A stretch of DNA of 64,000 nt from Thereva unica (taxonomy: Eukaryota; Arthropoda; Insecta; Diptera; Therevidae): contig OX465281.1 of assembly GCA_949987705.1 (NCBI GenBank), forward strand, positions 202,355,112-202,419,111, given 5' to 3'. Positions 9,072 through 21,003 of the stretch are shown here, piece by piece. The translations under genes were made by a program, and so were the position numbers. Under the pieces are notes generated by a model. It was not told the origin of the DNA. It made no database searches and was given only the letters and a program-made list of their open reading frames with translations. Position 1 is the stretch's first letter. Each line of letters opens with the position of its first letter.

Positions 9072-10429
9072 TGTAACGGCAGCCCTAATGAAATAATCAC
9101 CCGTTATTCACTGGACTATAAAATTTTTTTTCACTGAGAAAATTAAAAAATAAGGATACCGGGAAAATCGGAAAAAAAAAGAAAAAAGGATGAAAATTTT
9201 TTTTGGGAGTCTGATTGAATTTTTTCGAGAGTCAGGACGAATTTTTTGCATTTGCCGAAAAAGTAAATTTTGGAAAAATATAGTTTTTTTAAAGGTTCAA
9301 AGAACCTATTACCATTTTTTTGTGCTTTTTGGTCGAAGACCTGAAGCCTGGCTAACGAGAAGTCTTATTGAATTGGAAGAACGAGCTTGTAAGGGCGAAG
9401 GGCCGAGAACGTTTTGGTCGAGAGTCCTGCATGGTAGAAGAGGCGGAGTCCTGTTTTTGGTGTTGTGAAGAAGAATTGCCGCTCTGGGTTGGCAAGAAAG
9501 GACCGACGATTTTCGATTGTATGTCCTGGACTGGCGAGCAAGTATCAACCAATCAGCAGAATTAATAGCAGAATCAGAGAGGTGTCAGTAGTCACAGGAA
9601 GGACGCCGGGATAGAAGAGTTTTTTTGTGCAAATAAAGAGCAATTTAAGGTAACCTAGTTAAATAAGTGAAAGTACAGAAGTCGGCTGGAGTAACAGGCT
9701 TCCGCAACCGTATTGAGGAATCATGTATGATGTCCCATATTAGGCGGAAAGAGATGGAAGTTGATTCAAGATCCAGAGATTCTTTTTCGATAGATGACAT
9801 AAACCTACATGTATATTGAACTTATATATTGATTTTCTATTTATTGGTATTCTCATTTAATAATTGTTGTGACACTTATCCTTTTCGTGTGTTCTGGGAT
9901 TGTTATTTTTTTGAAAGTAGTGAGTAAGAACAGGTGAGAGGTGACTTTAATTCAGAGCATAACACTCTGTATGTATTTGAGCTCTTATGAGACATCACCT
10001 CGAATCTTATCCACCCAACAATGAGATTAACGGTTTTTGATTTGTGTGATAGTTTTTATGGTGATAAATCCTTTCCGGGATTGTCAATATAATAGAGTAA
10101 TTATAGAGGATTCCCTTAGAAACCAGTTATATTTTTGTTGAAGGAATATTTCCAGAGTTAAGGATTGTCAGTGTTTAGTTTTTATAAATGTTCTTGTTCT
10201 TCAAGTTATAATGCACTTTGTGTCAAAAAAAGACGACGCGTACTGGCCAGGACGGGTTCTTTTTGCGATTAGTTGTTAGTTCTTTGATCACTGTTGCCCA
10301 TTGGCATAAGAGTTTTGGTTTATATGGTTTTTGATTATGTATTCCTATGTGTAAAACTGAAAAAAAAAAAAAAACGAAAGAAAAAACGTAACACTGGTTA
10401 AAGTTGAAAAAAAAAAAAAGAAAAATAAA

Positions 10430-11468
10430 TCTTATATATTAATAGGCAAACAAAAAGTTTGTACACGCTAAGGCTTTTTTGTTCGTGGACCGATTTCGTT
10501 TAAATTTTCAGAAAATGTTCTTTTAATGGCATAGTTTTGTAATAAGGAATTTCAACGAAATCGATTCACGAATAAAAAAGTTATAGCGATTTTAATTTTT
10601 CTGATTTTAAAAAGCCGTTGGAAAATTTGAATTTTTTGTGAGCATCAACGTAGAGCTGAGTAGCCTACGATTGACACAAATGCCGTTTCAGTGAAGCGAA
10701 TGAGAAACAGAGAAAAACAAGCGTTTGTGTGGATTTTTGGCGGCATAACTGACATAAAAAAACTTGGCCACTTTGTGCGTGCATTTTTTTATACTCTTTT
10801 GTGTATAGTATTATTGAGTTGTATTGTGTAAGGGGCTGCCGTTCGTTTTTTGGCGAATGCCTTTAGAAATTTTAATTGATTCATTGCACCTTTAGAAATT
10901 TTGACTGATTCTTTTAAATGTGCTTTGAATGTTATTCCGGTTAATTTTGATTCGTTTTCGTGTGGTTCTTTTAATATGAGTTGTCATTTTTGTCGTGCCA
11001 AACATTTTCTGACTGAAGTAACTTTACGTAATACTGAGGCATTTTCTTTGTGTTGTCATAAAGGCAAAGTTAATGTACCTCCACTTTCTCAAAATTACTT
11101 TTTCAATAATTTTTTTGAAGGATTAACTTCGAATGAAAGTGGTATTAAAAGTCGTTCTAAATTTTTTTTTGCAAATATTCGTTCGTATAATGCTGCCTTT
11201 GCAATGATTAGCTCTGAGTGTAATTTGTCAAATGACACTGTAAATGTCATTTATCATTTTACCACATAGCCTAAGCAAGACGTCATGGATGCGATTAAAA
11301 AAATCCTGGGAAATTTTAGATGCTCTGGAGCGACAATGGAAATGTTTCATAGTAATTAAAAATTCGCCATTGCGAATAATTTTTTTTTTAAATAAAAATA
11401 TTTAAATTGAATTTAAATTCTAACAAATGGTTTTGTGACCGAATTTCGGTAACGGGGATCCCAACTAG
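10430..11468 (+). mobile_element. Internally deleted Helitron (Helitron-1) in the 3' LTR
   Basis: Begins TCTTATATATTAATAGG and ends CCCAACTAG, with the small palindrome CCGAATTTCGG about 20 bp before the end. TC start, CTAG end, 3' hairpin and insertion between A and T without target duplication are diagnostic of Helitrons. The empty site is visible in the 5' LTR near 2590 (AAATAAA|TAAACAA). Its left ~850 bp and right ~190 bp match the ends of Helitron-2 (32034-39752), so the two are one family. Confidence 0.93.
10901..11269 (+). pseudogene. Helitron Rep/helicase N-terminal fragment
   Basis: 122-codon frame with the cysteine-rich start of Helitron proteins: MSCHFCRAKHF, then CCHKGKV and FFANIRSYNAAFAM, followed by an abrupt end at the internal deletion. 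No HUH Rep or helicase domain remains, so it cannot transpose on its own. The same segment continues further in the copy at 32505-33480. Confidence 0.8.
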
Positions 11469-11866
11469 TAAACAATTAATCTTTTAAATAAATTAAAACT
11501 GTTTTTCAACAAAGATATTAGCTTGTAGATGATGGAGGGCTAGAGTCCTGATGGCGTAGCGGTGGGCGATGGTTTTTCTCTCCGGAACTTTTTCTTTCCA
11601 GGTACTCGACTTTCTTCAGATGGCCTCTCGACGTCCGCCTTGAAGGGAGGCGCTCCAGTCTGGTGGTGATGCACCAATTTAGATGGTACTTCCGGAGTCT
11701 CACCAACCCACGACCCCCCCGGCGAGCCAGCCCTACCCTTGAGACCCGGAGTACCGTCGGATTATTTTTCAGGTGGGTTTTTTGTCCAAATTGTTTATTT
11801 GTAATTCTTTTGGGTGTGGATCTGAGGTTGGCCTCTTCGGGCAACCAACCAAAGGTGCACATTACA

Positions 11867-11870
11867 GTAT
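11867..11870. repeat. Target site duplication GTAT, right
   Basis: Second copy of the 4-bp duplication flanking Gypsy-1. Confidence 0.85.
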
Positions 11871-12599
11871 GCGTGTGGAAAATGCTTAGTAGAGCAACCA
11901 TTGATTTGTAAAAACTGTGATATTAAATAAGGAAAAAGTTTTATTACAGTGCTGTTTTTATGATTACTGTTTTTTCTTGTTACAAAGATTGAAAAGACAC
12001 CGTTTGGTCAAAATAGGTACACACAAAATCGTGGTAGAAATAGTGTTAAAAAATAATTTCTCAGATGAGGCTTCTATAAACTAATATATATTCGAAACAA
12101 AGGTTGAGCATTGTAACAATTGCAAGAATATTTATTAGAACAAGGAGAATGGCTTGTTTCAGCTGCTAAGGGACGTGGGTATCGTTTCGTACATTTTCCA
12201 TCATCCATGATTTTGGATTCAAAGCGCCACACGGTCCATGTACCATCTGTCTTCTTCATCAGGCCGCCATTTGTTCATCAGCCAAATCAGAATAAAAAAG
12301 ATGAATGAAATCGGTAAACTCGTTCTCAAGTTATGGCGCAAAGTAAAGAGATAATTACTTGATTCCTTGGTTCTCATCTGCAATGTCACTGAACAAGGTT
12401 TTATTTGTTTACCCAGATCGACTTCTTCCCGTAGTACAGAATTACAGACTTATGTATATATAAAACTTCTGATTTGGAATGTTTATTTAACTCTTATCCG
12501 CGGCCATTTTGAATTTTGGTCATATTTTAGCAACCATTTTGGATTTTGGTCATATTTGGCTTTTTAAAGCTTGAATGACGTCGGTCCACGGACATTAAT
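11871..12599. other. Unassigned sequence after Gypsy-1
   Basis: Continuation of the pre-insertion locus. A 62-codon plus frame at 12120-12308 (LEQGEWLVSAAKGRGYRFV) has no motif I recognise. No RNA gene seen. Confidence 0.35.
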
Positions 12600-13385
12600 A
12601 ACAGAGATTTGGATGCCTTTCAAATGATCTCCCTTGTTTGCGCGTTGGAATGTTTTCAAAGCAATTGTTGGATATTGGAAATGAGAAGCTCAAAGAAAAT
12701 ACTTCATGCAACCGGACTTATTAAGTTGCCTGAAGACTTTTGCAATTTAACCATATTGAAGGAACTCATCGACAAAGTTTTTCCAAACTTTCTGCAAACC
12801 TACAAAAACCATATTTAGCTGAGCGAACGTGCTATATTGATTGCCAAAAATGATCTCAATGTTCAAAATTCAAATATTGGTCAGTTGATTTCGAACAAAT
12901 CGGCGGACTCCGTCATGAATAAAGACGAAGTGGTAAATTATCCAATCTAATTTTTTAATTCTATCAAACTGCCCGGTTTACCACCTCAGTTGAAAGTAAT
13001 TGGTATCGGCAATTATTATGCTGCGAAACATCAATCAACCCAGACTTTGCAATGGCACCAGATTGTGTGTGAAAAAGTTAATGCACCATGTGATCGAAAC
13101 TTCCGTTGTCAAGGGAAAGCACCAAGCAGGCGAAGATGCTTTATTCCGAAAATAATTCCGAATGATTTGCCTTTTGAAACGTATTCAATTTCCGATTCGA
13201 CTTGCCTTCGCAATGACAATTAACAAGGCGCAAGGCCAGTCATTGGAAATTTGCGGAATCAATTTTGAGTGTCCCTGCTTCTAACACGACCATTCCCGTT
13301 CCGCCTTTATATCGCCCGTTCTCGTGATGGCAAAACATCAGCTTTGTTCGTGTGGTTAGACTTCCAAACATTTTAATAAAAACAA
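12600..13385 (+). pseudogene. Decayed Helitron helicase C-terminus
   Basis: Across three frames the translation follows the end of the Pif1-like Helitron helicase: KLPEDFCNL and LKELIDKVFPNF, then [47 protein letters not shown], and finally IARSRDGKTSALFV. These are the domain-2 helicase motifs that normally end in [13 protein letters not shown]. Several stops and frameshifts and the loss of most Rep and Walker motifs show it is dead. No ends were found. Confidence 0.8.
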
Positions 13386-14812
13386 TCCAATGTTAAAATA
13401 CGTGATTTTTTTCCACATGAAGTGTATTCATTACCTTGATTTCATCTTTCGACCTTCATAGCAAAAGCTACACTTCTCAGGTACAGTATTTATATAAATT
13501 TATGGTTTAGTGCGGTAGTGATTGAATCATTTTATATAAGTACCAGGAAATTTGATTTAGAATTTTTTTAAAGTGCATAAAGCAGTTACCAAAGCAAATG
13601 CTATGCCATCGTTATTACGCTAGTGACAGAGCAAAATGCTTACACACAACACCTGCTAGAAGGTTCTCATGGCTAGATGGGTTTTAACCGGATTTTAACC
13701 GAAAGCCTACTCTAGCTGCTAATCAGCTTATTTTCTCAGCGTTAACACGGCCCTTGGCTTGAATAGCACAGAAAATGCTGCCTCAAAAGCACATCGTTAA
13801 AGCCATGTAATACGAGTAGTTCTTTTAAAGCTTACACAGAGAATCGCATCAACTCGGAGAAAAGCCGTTAATTCTAAAGCGGCAAGGCAAGCTTCAAAGC
13901 CCTTGATGCCCGAACAAAACTTAAAAGACAATGGGTTTTAATAAGGACAGTTAGAGCATATATGTATATGTATGTATGTATGATAGGATTCATATTTTCG
14001 TGCAACTACAGCAACGACCTCTTTCTTAACAATAGTAAATGAGTTTTCTCTATGCGGGCGTATAAAGTATCTGGAGTTGGTTTCTAGTTCTCATAGACAT
14101 AACGACGACACGTTTATAAGTGCTAATGGTATTAAAAATTTACCTTACATACTTCCAATGCCATGAAACTAGTTGCGTTTTGTGCACTTCAATCAATAAT
14201 ATTTGTCACGAATTGTTTTCCGGATTACATAATTATAACTATGTTTCGTACAAGAGTATCGAGGCGCGAAATTGGTGCAGGAAGTGCCACAAGGATCGAC
14301 TATGATACCTACTTAATTTTTATTTTAAAAAACGTTAATACACTGCGGCCTTTCCTTACAATATTGGAGAGAACGAATAATTGTATTCGAATACATCATC
14401 TTCAACAGAAAAATCACGTGTCACGGTGTTCGTAAACGCTAATCTCCGAAACCGACCAACCGATTTCAATGAAGTTTTGTGAATGGGGGGTATGGTTAGT
14501 TTCAGCTTAAAAGATACATAGAGAATATTTTTGGACCCGATATGGCGCTGTTGTCGATGCTATTCGTTGGTAAGCGCATCAGAGTGGTTGGATAGTTTTG
14601 GCTAATTTTTTAGTGCTCGTAATAGTCAGAGTAAGGTTTTTAGAGGCTGAAAAATTGAGAAAAAACTGTTCGTGTTTTATTATAGGATATTTGTCATTTT
14701 TTCATTCACCATTCCTGATTGACATCCCACTTGTTCACTTGGGTGTACATCTGGAAAATGGTAAAAGAAAAAACTTCGCTATTTACACGACAGCTATCTA
14801 TAACATTCACCA
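13386..14812. other. Unassigned AT-rich stretch
   Basis: No gene recognised. Contains a short TATG/TGTA microsatellite near 13964-13982. The segment around 14415-14480 (CACGTGTCACGGTGTTCG, then CCGACCAACCGATTT) resembles non-coding sequence common in dispersed insect repeats, but no boundaries were found. Confidence 0.35.
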
Positions 14813-14837
14813 GGGGCCTATTGCACGAAACTACAAG
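14813..14837 (+). repeat. Left inverted terminus of a 6.7-kb patchwork
   Basis: Reads GGGGCCTATTGCACGAAAC followed by TACAAG. The last 23 bases match, with one mismatch, the reverse complement of 21485-21507. The GGGGCCTATTG start resembles PIF/Harbinger-type MITE ends, as at 50979. No target duplication identified. Confidence 0.55.
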
Positions 14838-15178
14838 TACTTGTACTACAAGCGATTTTTTACAAGTGTAGAAAAATTCTGTTGGACAAAACTACAAGTC
14901 CGTCCCTCAACTAACAAGTGTAGAGAGAGAATTATACAAGTGGGAAATTTCGATGTAGGTTCAATCAGAGCTAGACTTATTGAATTTTCAGCAAAGTTTT
15001 ATAGACAAACTGATATGTGTAAAATTTTTACAAGTCAGTCACTGAATGTGAGGTTTAAGTTAAAACACCTTTGCGTCTGAGGTGTTTTAAATTAAATGCA
15101 AACATTTTTTTTGGGATGATAGCGATGAAAGTGAAAACGAGTGGGAACACATTCGTGAATATAAAATGAGTAGTTAGT

Positions 15179-15300
15179 GATAACTTTAAAGAAAAATTCC
15201 GAATGCCAGAAACAGAGGTTGAAAAACTTGAACACAGTTTACAGTTTACTCAGAGACTAATAGAGCCAAACACTTTCCGTAAGACCAAAATTGTTAATAG
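15179..15300 (+). pseudogene. Possible PIF/Harbinger transposase remnant
   Basis: A short stretch reads FKEKFRMPETEVEKLEHSL, similar to the start of HARBI1-like nucleases (FxxxFRMsxExFexLL). Upstream is an acidic stretch DDSDESENEWEHI. Stops follow quickly. Its place just inside the 14813 terminus fits a Harbinger origin, but the match is short. Confidence 0.35.
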
Positions 15301-15628
15301 CTAATTCGGAACGGGTGCACAATGCCATAGCGTTTTTCGCACTTTTAGTAAGCTCGTTACTAAAAACACCAAACAAAACTTCTTTATTCTTCTTTATTTT
15401 GGAAAGAACAACTTTTTTTCTTCAAAGGTAACGAAGAAGATAAAAGAACAGCCATCTTTATTAATGAATTTTATTTGAGTAGAAATCTGTCCGAGATAAT
15501 TTTAAGTCCAGTGAAATTAGTCGAAAAAAGAGAATGAAATTGGAGTTTACCATGTTCAACAATTTTGACGTGACAACGTCTATTAAACGATGAACGCCGG
15601 CTGCATGCACGAAAAATGACGACTCATT

Positions 15629-15760
15629 GTCCCGTTATGTCCCGTTATGTCCCGTAGTAATTTTAAAAATTTGATCGTAGTAATCTTAAAAATTTGATTA
15701 AAATTGTCAATATTTAATTAGATTAAATTTGTCAAATTGTCAACAATAATATTGTGCAAA
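15629..15760 (+). repeat. Short tandem repeats before the Helentron tail
   Basis: Three TGTCCCGTTA-type units in a row, then two CGTAGTAATYTTAAAAATTT units, then runs of TTGTCAA. Looks like a slippage-prone junction at the truncated 5' end of the Helentron fragment. Confidence 0.5.
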
Positions 15761-16134
15761 GCAAGCCAAACACTCTGTCTCCTAACTGGGTGCCGGTGTA
15801 TAAGAAAATAGTGAACATTACACTGTCGAAAACTGTGAAATGCAAACAAAAACAGTTTCCTTGCGTTCCTGCTTGTGCTGCTACCATTCACAAGTCGCAA
15901 GGTGGGACGTTTACTGTTATTGTTTATAAATACTCCTCGGAGCAACCACAACAGTTGGTGTACGTGGCGCTGAGTCGGGTAACGAATATAGACGGCTTGC
16001 ACATCATCACCGAAAAAGATGCGCCTTTTATCTTCAAACACGGACGGGATGGGAACGACTCACAAACTACGCGAGATGTCCGTAACGAATACATTCGACT
16101 CCGTGGACACTTCGAAAGCAGTGAAATTTTGTGA
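15754..16134 (+). pseudogene. Helentron helicase C-terminal fragment
   Basis: 127-codon frame ending a Pif1-family helicase. PACAATIHKSQGGTF matches the conserved FP.VPA.AMTIHKSQG box and QQLVYVALSRVTNIDGL matches motif VI. Residues after it (RDVRNEYIRLRGHF) are the usual end of the Helentron helicase before its endonuclease. Rep and Walker domains are absent, so it is 5'-truncated. A frameshift near 16130 separates it from the endonuclease, which belongs to the same polyprotein in intact elements. Confidence 0.85.
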
Positions 16135-16169
16135 TGACGGTAACAACGCTGGGCAAACTGTAGTGACAA

Positions 16170-16876
16170 ACCTTAATGTTCAGAGTTTGTCTGCGCACTT
16201 CGCCGATATTGAAACGGATCCCGTGATACCAAGATCGAATTATTTGGTATTGACTGAAACGTGGATGCGTGACAATTTTGATCCAGTTCCAATCAATAAT
16301 TATGAATGTATAACCAGGCAGAATAATCGATTGGATTCTGATACAAACGCAACTGGTGGAGTGGCAATCTATCGAAAATTAACATCAACAGCCACCGCCA
16401 AAGTTCTCCACGTTGAATTGTCGGACACAACTCGTCTCATCAGAAACACAGGCGAGGTCTGCTTGGCTGAAATTACATGCTTCACTGCTGATACAACGTT
16501 TAAAATTGTACTTGGCGCAGTGTATATTCATCCTGGAGCAAGTGTATCAAACATTAGTGTATTGCTGCACCAAGCACTCTTTCCGTACGTGCATAACAGG
16601 CAGTATGTGCATCCGATCATGCAAGTTGATACCAATGTACCAATTCTTCTTTGTGGCGACTTCAACACAAACGTGAATGATACATTCCTCAAATTCATGA
16701 AAGATATGTACAATCTCGAATGCACATCAGATGTTACTAAGTCAACAACGCTGAGAGGAACAACCCTCGATTTGACTTTTTCAAGGCACATTACACTTGA
16801 AACACTCCCATTCATTTCATACTTTTCCTATCATCGACCTATCCTTAACAGAATAACACAGATTACAAGAAGTTAA
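16170..16876 (+). pseudogene. Helentron C-terminal endonuclease domain
   Basis: An apurinic-like (EEP) endonuclease domain: LNVQSLSAHFADIE, LTETWMRDNFDP, GGVAIYRK, then ILLCGDFNTNVND, TTLRGTTLDLTFSRH and the ending FSYHRPILNRI. The E (TETW), GDFN and YHRP boxes are present. A helicase joined to an EEP nuclease of this kind defines Helentrons as against canonical Helitrons. The frame is open from 16019 but codes nonsense before ~16170 because of the frameshift. Polyadenylation-like AATAAA occurs soon after, near 16982. Confidence 0.85.
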
Positions 16877-18560
16877 ATATCAGACATGTATAAAAGCTGT
16901 ACATGAATTTGTTACTACACATTGTTACTTGTAAATAATCTGTTCATTAAAGTAATAAACATATTTGAATTCATTAGTGCAAATAAAAGCTAATTTATCA
17001 ATCAAAATGAATATTTCATTTCACTCCTTTTTGTATCCATACAAAATAATGATAACTTAATATAAATGATTCAATTTTATTCATAAAAGTATGCAATCAT
17101 TTCATCAATGTTTTCTCATGACGTTGTCACGTTAAACTATCGTCCGTAAACCCTCTTTACAGACAACAAATTTATTTTTTTTGCAATTAGGTGGGTACAG
17201 CTGACAATAAAAAAAACTAAGTTTGTTGGCCCAGTGGGTTGGGAAAAGCTGCCATCTTGAAAAATGAGGTAGAGCCTGTTTGTATTAAATAATTCGTTTA
17301 CATGCAATGATAGCTGAATACGATCGATAGCAAAGATGTGGAGAATTAAATTATGTATCTACAAAAACGGCACTGCAGCCTTAATTGTTGAACAATACTG
17401 TTAGTACCTCTTTTACGAGAGATTGCTCCATCTCCTCTTTCATCGCAGGATCGAATTTGAATGGGCGGTCGAGACACTTTTCAGTAATTGCTCACTTTCA
17501 TCGTCTTTTCTTGCATTGCTCCTCTTTCAAAGTGATTGCACTCCCTTTTCTTTAATAGTTCTCACTTGATATTCACTTTGTTTCCTTGGACACGAAACAA
17601 ACCTCCATTGCGCCCAAAAAAAGCCATGTATGAGTATACCGTGTTTCTTCATAGGCAGGCAAAGATCAACGCTGCTTCGGAAAAGTTTATTGGCCCCTAA
17701 TTCTTCAATTGTTATTCTTTCTCGGATTCCAAAGACAAAGTTTTGCCTCAGTCTGAGACAGTCTCGTCAAAAACTTTAATTTTAGAACGTCGAAAATGAT
17801 TATTCTCAGCTAAAAATTCGTAAACTTCGTGGTTGGCTTTTGAGCCGCTGTGTCGGGTTTCGATCAATAACTCATTTGAAAGATACTTTTATTGCTCGTA
17901 TTTTTGCTATTCCCTACATTTTTATATGAGGAACCGTTAACAAAATATAACCGATAACGCCATTTTATCGGTTATTTCAGGCACGTGCAGTTGACGTTGG
18001 ATTGCTCGCAAACTATATACATAAGTAGTGAGAGCGACGATCAATGGTTCATTCTGAAGGCAATTACTAGCACTTTAAGTTTGTTAATGGGCATTAACCC
18101 AAAAACTCTTTGAGCCCAATCAACATACAAAGCTCATTGAGAAAATAACAACCAAATTTTTCCATTGATCATTTCCAGCTATCACTGCATGCAAACGAGT
18201 TTTTTAATGTAAACAAGTTCTTCCTCTTTTTGAAGATTTTTTTTATGTGACAGTGCTAAGCTCAGGAGTCACCCTTTTTACTACTAGTCCGTCATGTCAT
18301 TTGTCACGTCATGCTGCAATGTCTAGCAGTAAGCTTAGTACGAGGGAGGGGGGGTTATAAGGGTACGGGGGGGTATTGAAGAACGCGACGCCATTGCGAC
18401 CCCGCACACTTGATTTTATTATTGGCAGATATATCCGAACAAATGCCAAGAAAAATTGTACATCGTAAATGAAATTTTATTTACTAACTAAAAAAACTGC
18501 ACTAAAAAAAGTTAGCACTCCAAATAACACGTATAAACATTCACGTTGCCAAAGAGTCCA
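16877..18560. other. Unassigned stretch with one hairpin
   Basis: About 1.7 kb with no recognisable gene. A perfect 11-bp inverted repeat ATAACCGATAA / TTATCGGTTAT lies at 17947-17957 and 17965-17975. A GC-rich patch with G runs lies near 18345-18375. Confidence 0.4.
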
Positions 18561-18903
18561 GTGCTTCTACACTTGTAAAATTTATTCCACATATTTTGGG
18601 TAATTTCAATAATTCTACAAGTGTACAAAAATTATTCGTGCAACCAAAATTTGGTGGACATGTATTACAAGTATTACTTTACAGGCACCTTTGAATAGAG
18701 AAGATAAGGAACCGAAAATAGCGTACATGTACACGGATTTGAGGGAAGCATTTGGGATCAAGAAATTTTCTCTCTAATTCTCTCCCTCCACTTTAACCAC
18801 AACAACAAAATACATTGACTTTAACCACAACAACAAAATACATTCTCTAACCCGGACATAGGCGTAGTGAAATTTGTTCAGGTTTTGCGAAGGGTCTGCC
18901 CCG

Positions 18904-19180
18904 ATTAAAAATGAAATTCGCCCGCAGCTAGCACGCAGCTGGCATGCACTAGCCCGCACGGCGCCCGCAGCTAGCATGCACGCCTGAAGACTAGCCCGCA
19001 GCTAGCACGCAGCTGGCACGCACGAATATTATAAATCACGAGTAAAAATGAAATTCGCCCGCAGCTAGCACGCAGCTGGCATGCACTAGCCCGCACGGCG
19101 CCCGCAGCTAGCATACACGCCTGAGTCAAAATAACACTAGCCCGCAGCTAGCATGCAGCTGGTACGCACGAAACTCAAAT
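18904..19180 (+). repeat. Left-arm GC-rich tandem repeats
   Basis: A block from TAAAAATGAAATTCGCCC to CACGCCTGA occurs twice about 137 bp apart (18906 and 19043), followed by a partial third unit. Within it CCCGCAGCTAGCAYGCA recurs about six times. The repeats are GC-rich in otherwise AT-rich DNA. Confidence 0.75.
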
Positions 19181-19206
19181 TTAAAATGAAAGAAAAAAAA
19201 TTTTTT

Positions 19207-19226
19207 CGTAGAATAAAAATTCTACG
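19207..19226. repeat. 8-bp hairpin
   Basis: CGTAGAAT and ATTCTACG separated by four A residues, just before the TA-bordered element copy A. Confidence 0.5.
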
Positions 19227-19258
19227 CCTCTTAAAAAAGATGGAGAAGAGTATTATAT

Positions 19259-20055
19259 GGGCGATTCTCCAGAATCTTTAACCTGAGCTAATTGGAAAAA
19301 TGAAATTTCAAATTGATAGCACAACCGTGCCATGATATTTTTTGTGTTTCTTATTTCATAAATAAATGTTTTCTGATGTAGAACATTAAAAAATTCAATG
19401 CGCATATTTTTTTTATGACATGGTTATATTGACATGGTTACAATTTTGACATCAAATTTGACATGGTTACAATTTTGACATTCGCTTAAATTACTTTTTT
19501 TTTAAGATTCATGAAACAATTTAAGTGAAGGAAACGTTACATATGATTTAACTAGTTACAATAGGTCATAAGAAATTTTACGGGGATGAATTTAATGTAA
19601 TATGAGCAAATTAATTGCAGTTACAACTTTGACATTTAAATGTAACCTACGTTCACGTTAGCCAGTTTTGCCCAAAAATCAACCAATTTCAACTTATTTG
19701 TGTCACAAAATGTATGCACATGTTCGTTAGTGTCTGAACAATAAGTGCGTTTAAAAAAATTTATGATAAAATGAGACAATTCGGAGTACTTCGACTTACC
19801 ATGCGGGTTACAACTTTGACGTCAAAACCTAGGGACAAACTTCAGAGTTGTTTTTTGGAAAATATAGCGATTTGACACTGCACCGAACACAAATGCATTT
19901 TTCCTTAAGAGTTAAACTACAACATTTCACTTTTCACTATTTGTTTCAACGCTTCCTATCACAAATATAAATAGTTTTTCATTCAGATTAGCGCTAAAGA
20001 CAGGCCGAAAAGTGACAGGTAACGGAACATTTTTTCAAATTTTATTGCAATATAT
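19259..20055 (+). mobile_element. TA-bordered TIR element, copy A (3'-truncated)
   Basis: Starts TATATGGGCGATTCTCCAG and follows copies B (33527-34474, reversed) and C (48003-48947) closely until about 20055, where the right end is lost. No coding frame is conserved among copies. Contains the internal motif GTTACAAYTTTGACRT several times. Confidence 0.85.
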
Positions 20056-20122
20056 CGTGTTATATTGTTTTTTAATTTTTGTACGGTAAATTACGAAGAT
20101 TTTAAGGGGTCTCCGAGCCTCC

Positions 20123-20279
20123 TACGATTTTTTTTGGGGCCGTGGGAGGTAAAAGTGTAAAGTGCATAAGTGCATTTTACCTGTTGCAGCCCCCAAGCCC
20201 CCTTAGAGGCAAGGGGGGATTTTTATGTTATTTTTAATTATAGTAGGGACCGTTACGATTTTTTTTGGGGCCGTGGGAG
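20123..20279 (+). repeat. 26-bp direct repeat pair
   Basis: TACGATTTTTTTTGGGGCC followed by GTGGGAG occurs at 20123-20148 and again at 20254-20279. The DNA between contains G and C runs. Might be a pair of element ends in direct orientation; unassigned. Confidence 0.6.
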
Positions 20280-20877
20280 CGTTTTTTAGTGTTTTTTTAG
20301 TGAATTTTATGATGCACCTACAAAATGATGCAATTAGGCCCCCAGGTGAGGTATTATATAATGTATGTATATATATATTCTCGTATATAAACATTTCAAA
20401 TATATATGTGTAAATACATATGTATATGTGTGTATTTCCCGTTGCATGCAATTTTAGAGACGTTTAACATTTCGCATATTGGAAATTTAGTGAATTTTTG
20501 CGAAAAATCGTTTTTTGAGGATATTTTGAAAAAAGGAGCAGATCCGATTTCGGTTTGGACATATTTTGGCATGTTTTTATGTTACAAGAAAGCTCCCGTT
20601 CTCAGATCTTAGCGTCATTTTAGACCAACTTATTTTTATTATCACAACACCGTGAATGACACTGAAAAAGGAAATTGAACATCTACTTTTCTAAATAAAG
20701 CATAATAGCTTGATGTAGTGCAATTTTTTCGACAACACTCAGAACAATAACATATTTTTACGAATTTTTCCACAAATCCAAAATTTTCACTATCGCCTCG
20801 TTTAATTTTTATACAATTCGACACAGTTTTCAACGTGAAAACCTCTAAAGCGGAAAAATTGTGGATTTTCTGACCGC

Positions 20878-21003
20878 GTGCATCCTTGTGGCGGGAGCGT
20901 GCATTCCTGTGGCGGGAGAGTGCATGCGTGTGGCGGGAGCGTGCATCCCTGTGGCGGGAGCGTGCATCCCTGTGGCGGGAGAGTACATGCTTGTGGCCAG
21001 ATC
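20878..21003 (+). repeat. Six tandem 21-bp units (right arm)
   Basis: Six head-to-tail units of exactly 21 bp, each GTGCATNNN then NTGTGGCGGGAGM. More scattered units follow at about 21041-21090 and 21115-21185. As 21 is a multiple of three and the unit lacks stops, overlapping frames with 7-residue repeats (CGGSVHP type) appear; these are artefacts. Confidence 0.9.

Larger units (their letters stand above)
1241..11866 (+). mobile_element. Complete Ty3/Gypsy LTR retrotransposon (Gypsy-1)
   Basis: Two long LTRs (TGTAACGG...ATTACA) flank an internal region with a tRNA-Lys primer site, a 1.4-kb leader, gag, pol joined by a -1 frameshift, and a 300-bp tail holding a tRNA-Lys-like sequence. A GTAT duplication brackets it. 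Pol order is protease, reverse transcriptase, RNase H, integrase, which defines Ty3/Gypsy; there is no env frame. The LTRs differ mainly by one 2-bp indel and A-run lengths, so insertion is recent, and gag and pol are unbroken. A 1039-bp Helitron entered the 3' LTR afterwards. Without it the element is about 9.6 kb. Confidence 0.95.
9072..11866 (+). repeat. 3' LTR of Gypsy-1, split by a Helitron
   Basis: Starts TGTAACGGCAGCCC and ends GCACATTACA like the 5' LTR. It is about 1756 bp once the 10430-11468 insert is subtracted. It differs from the 5' LTR by a 2-bp TC insertion near 9850 and by A-run lengths. GTAT follows at 11867. Confidence 0.93.
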
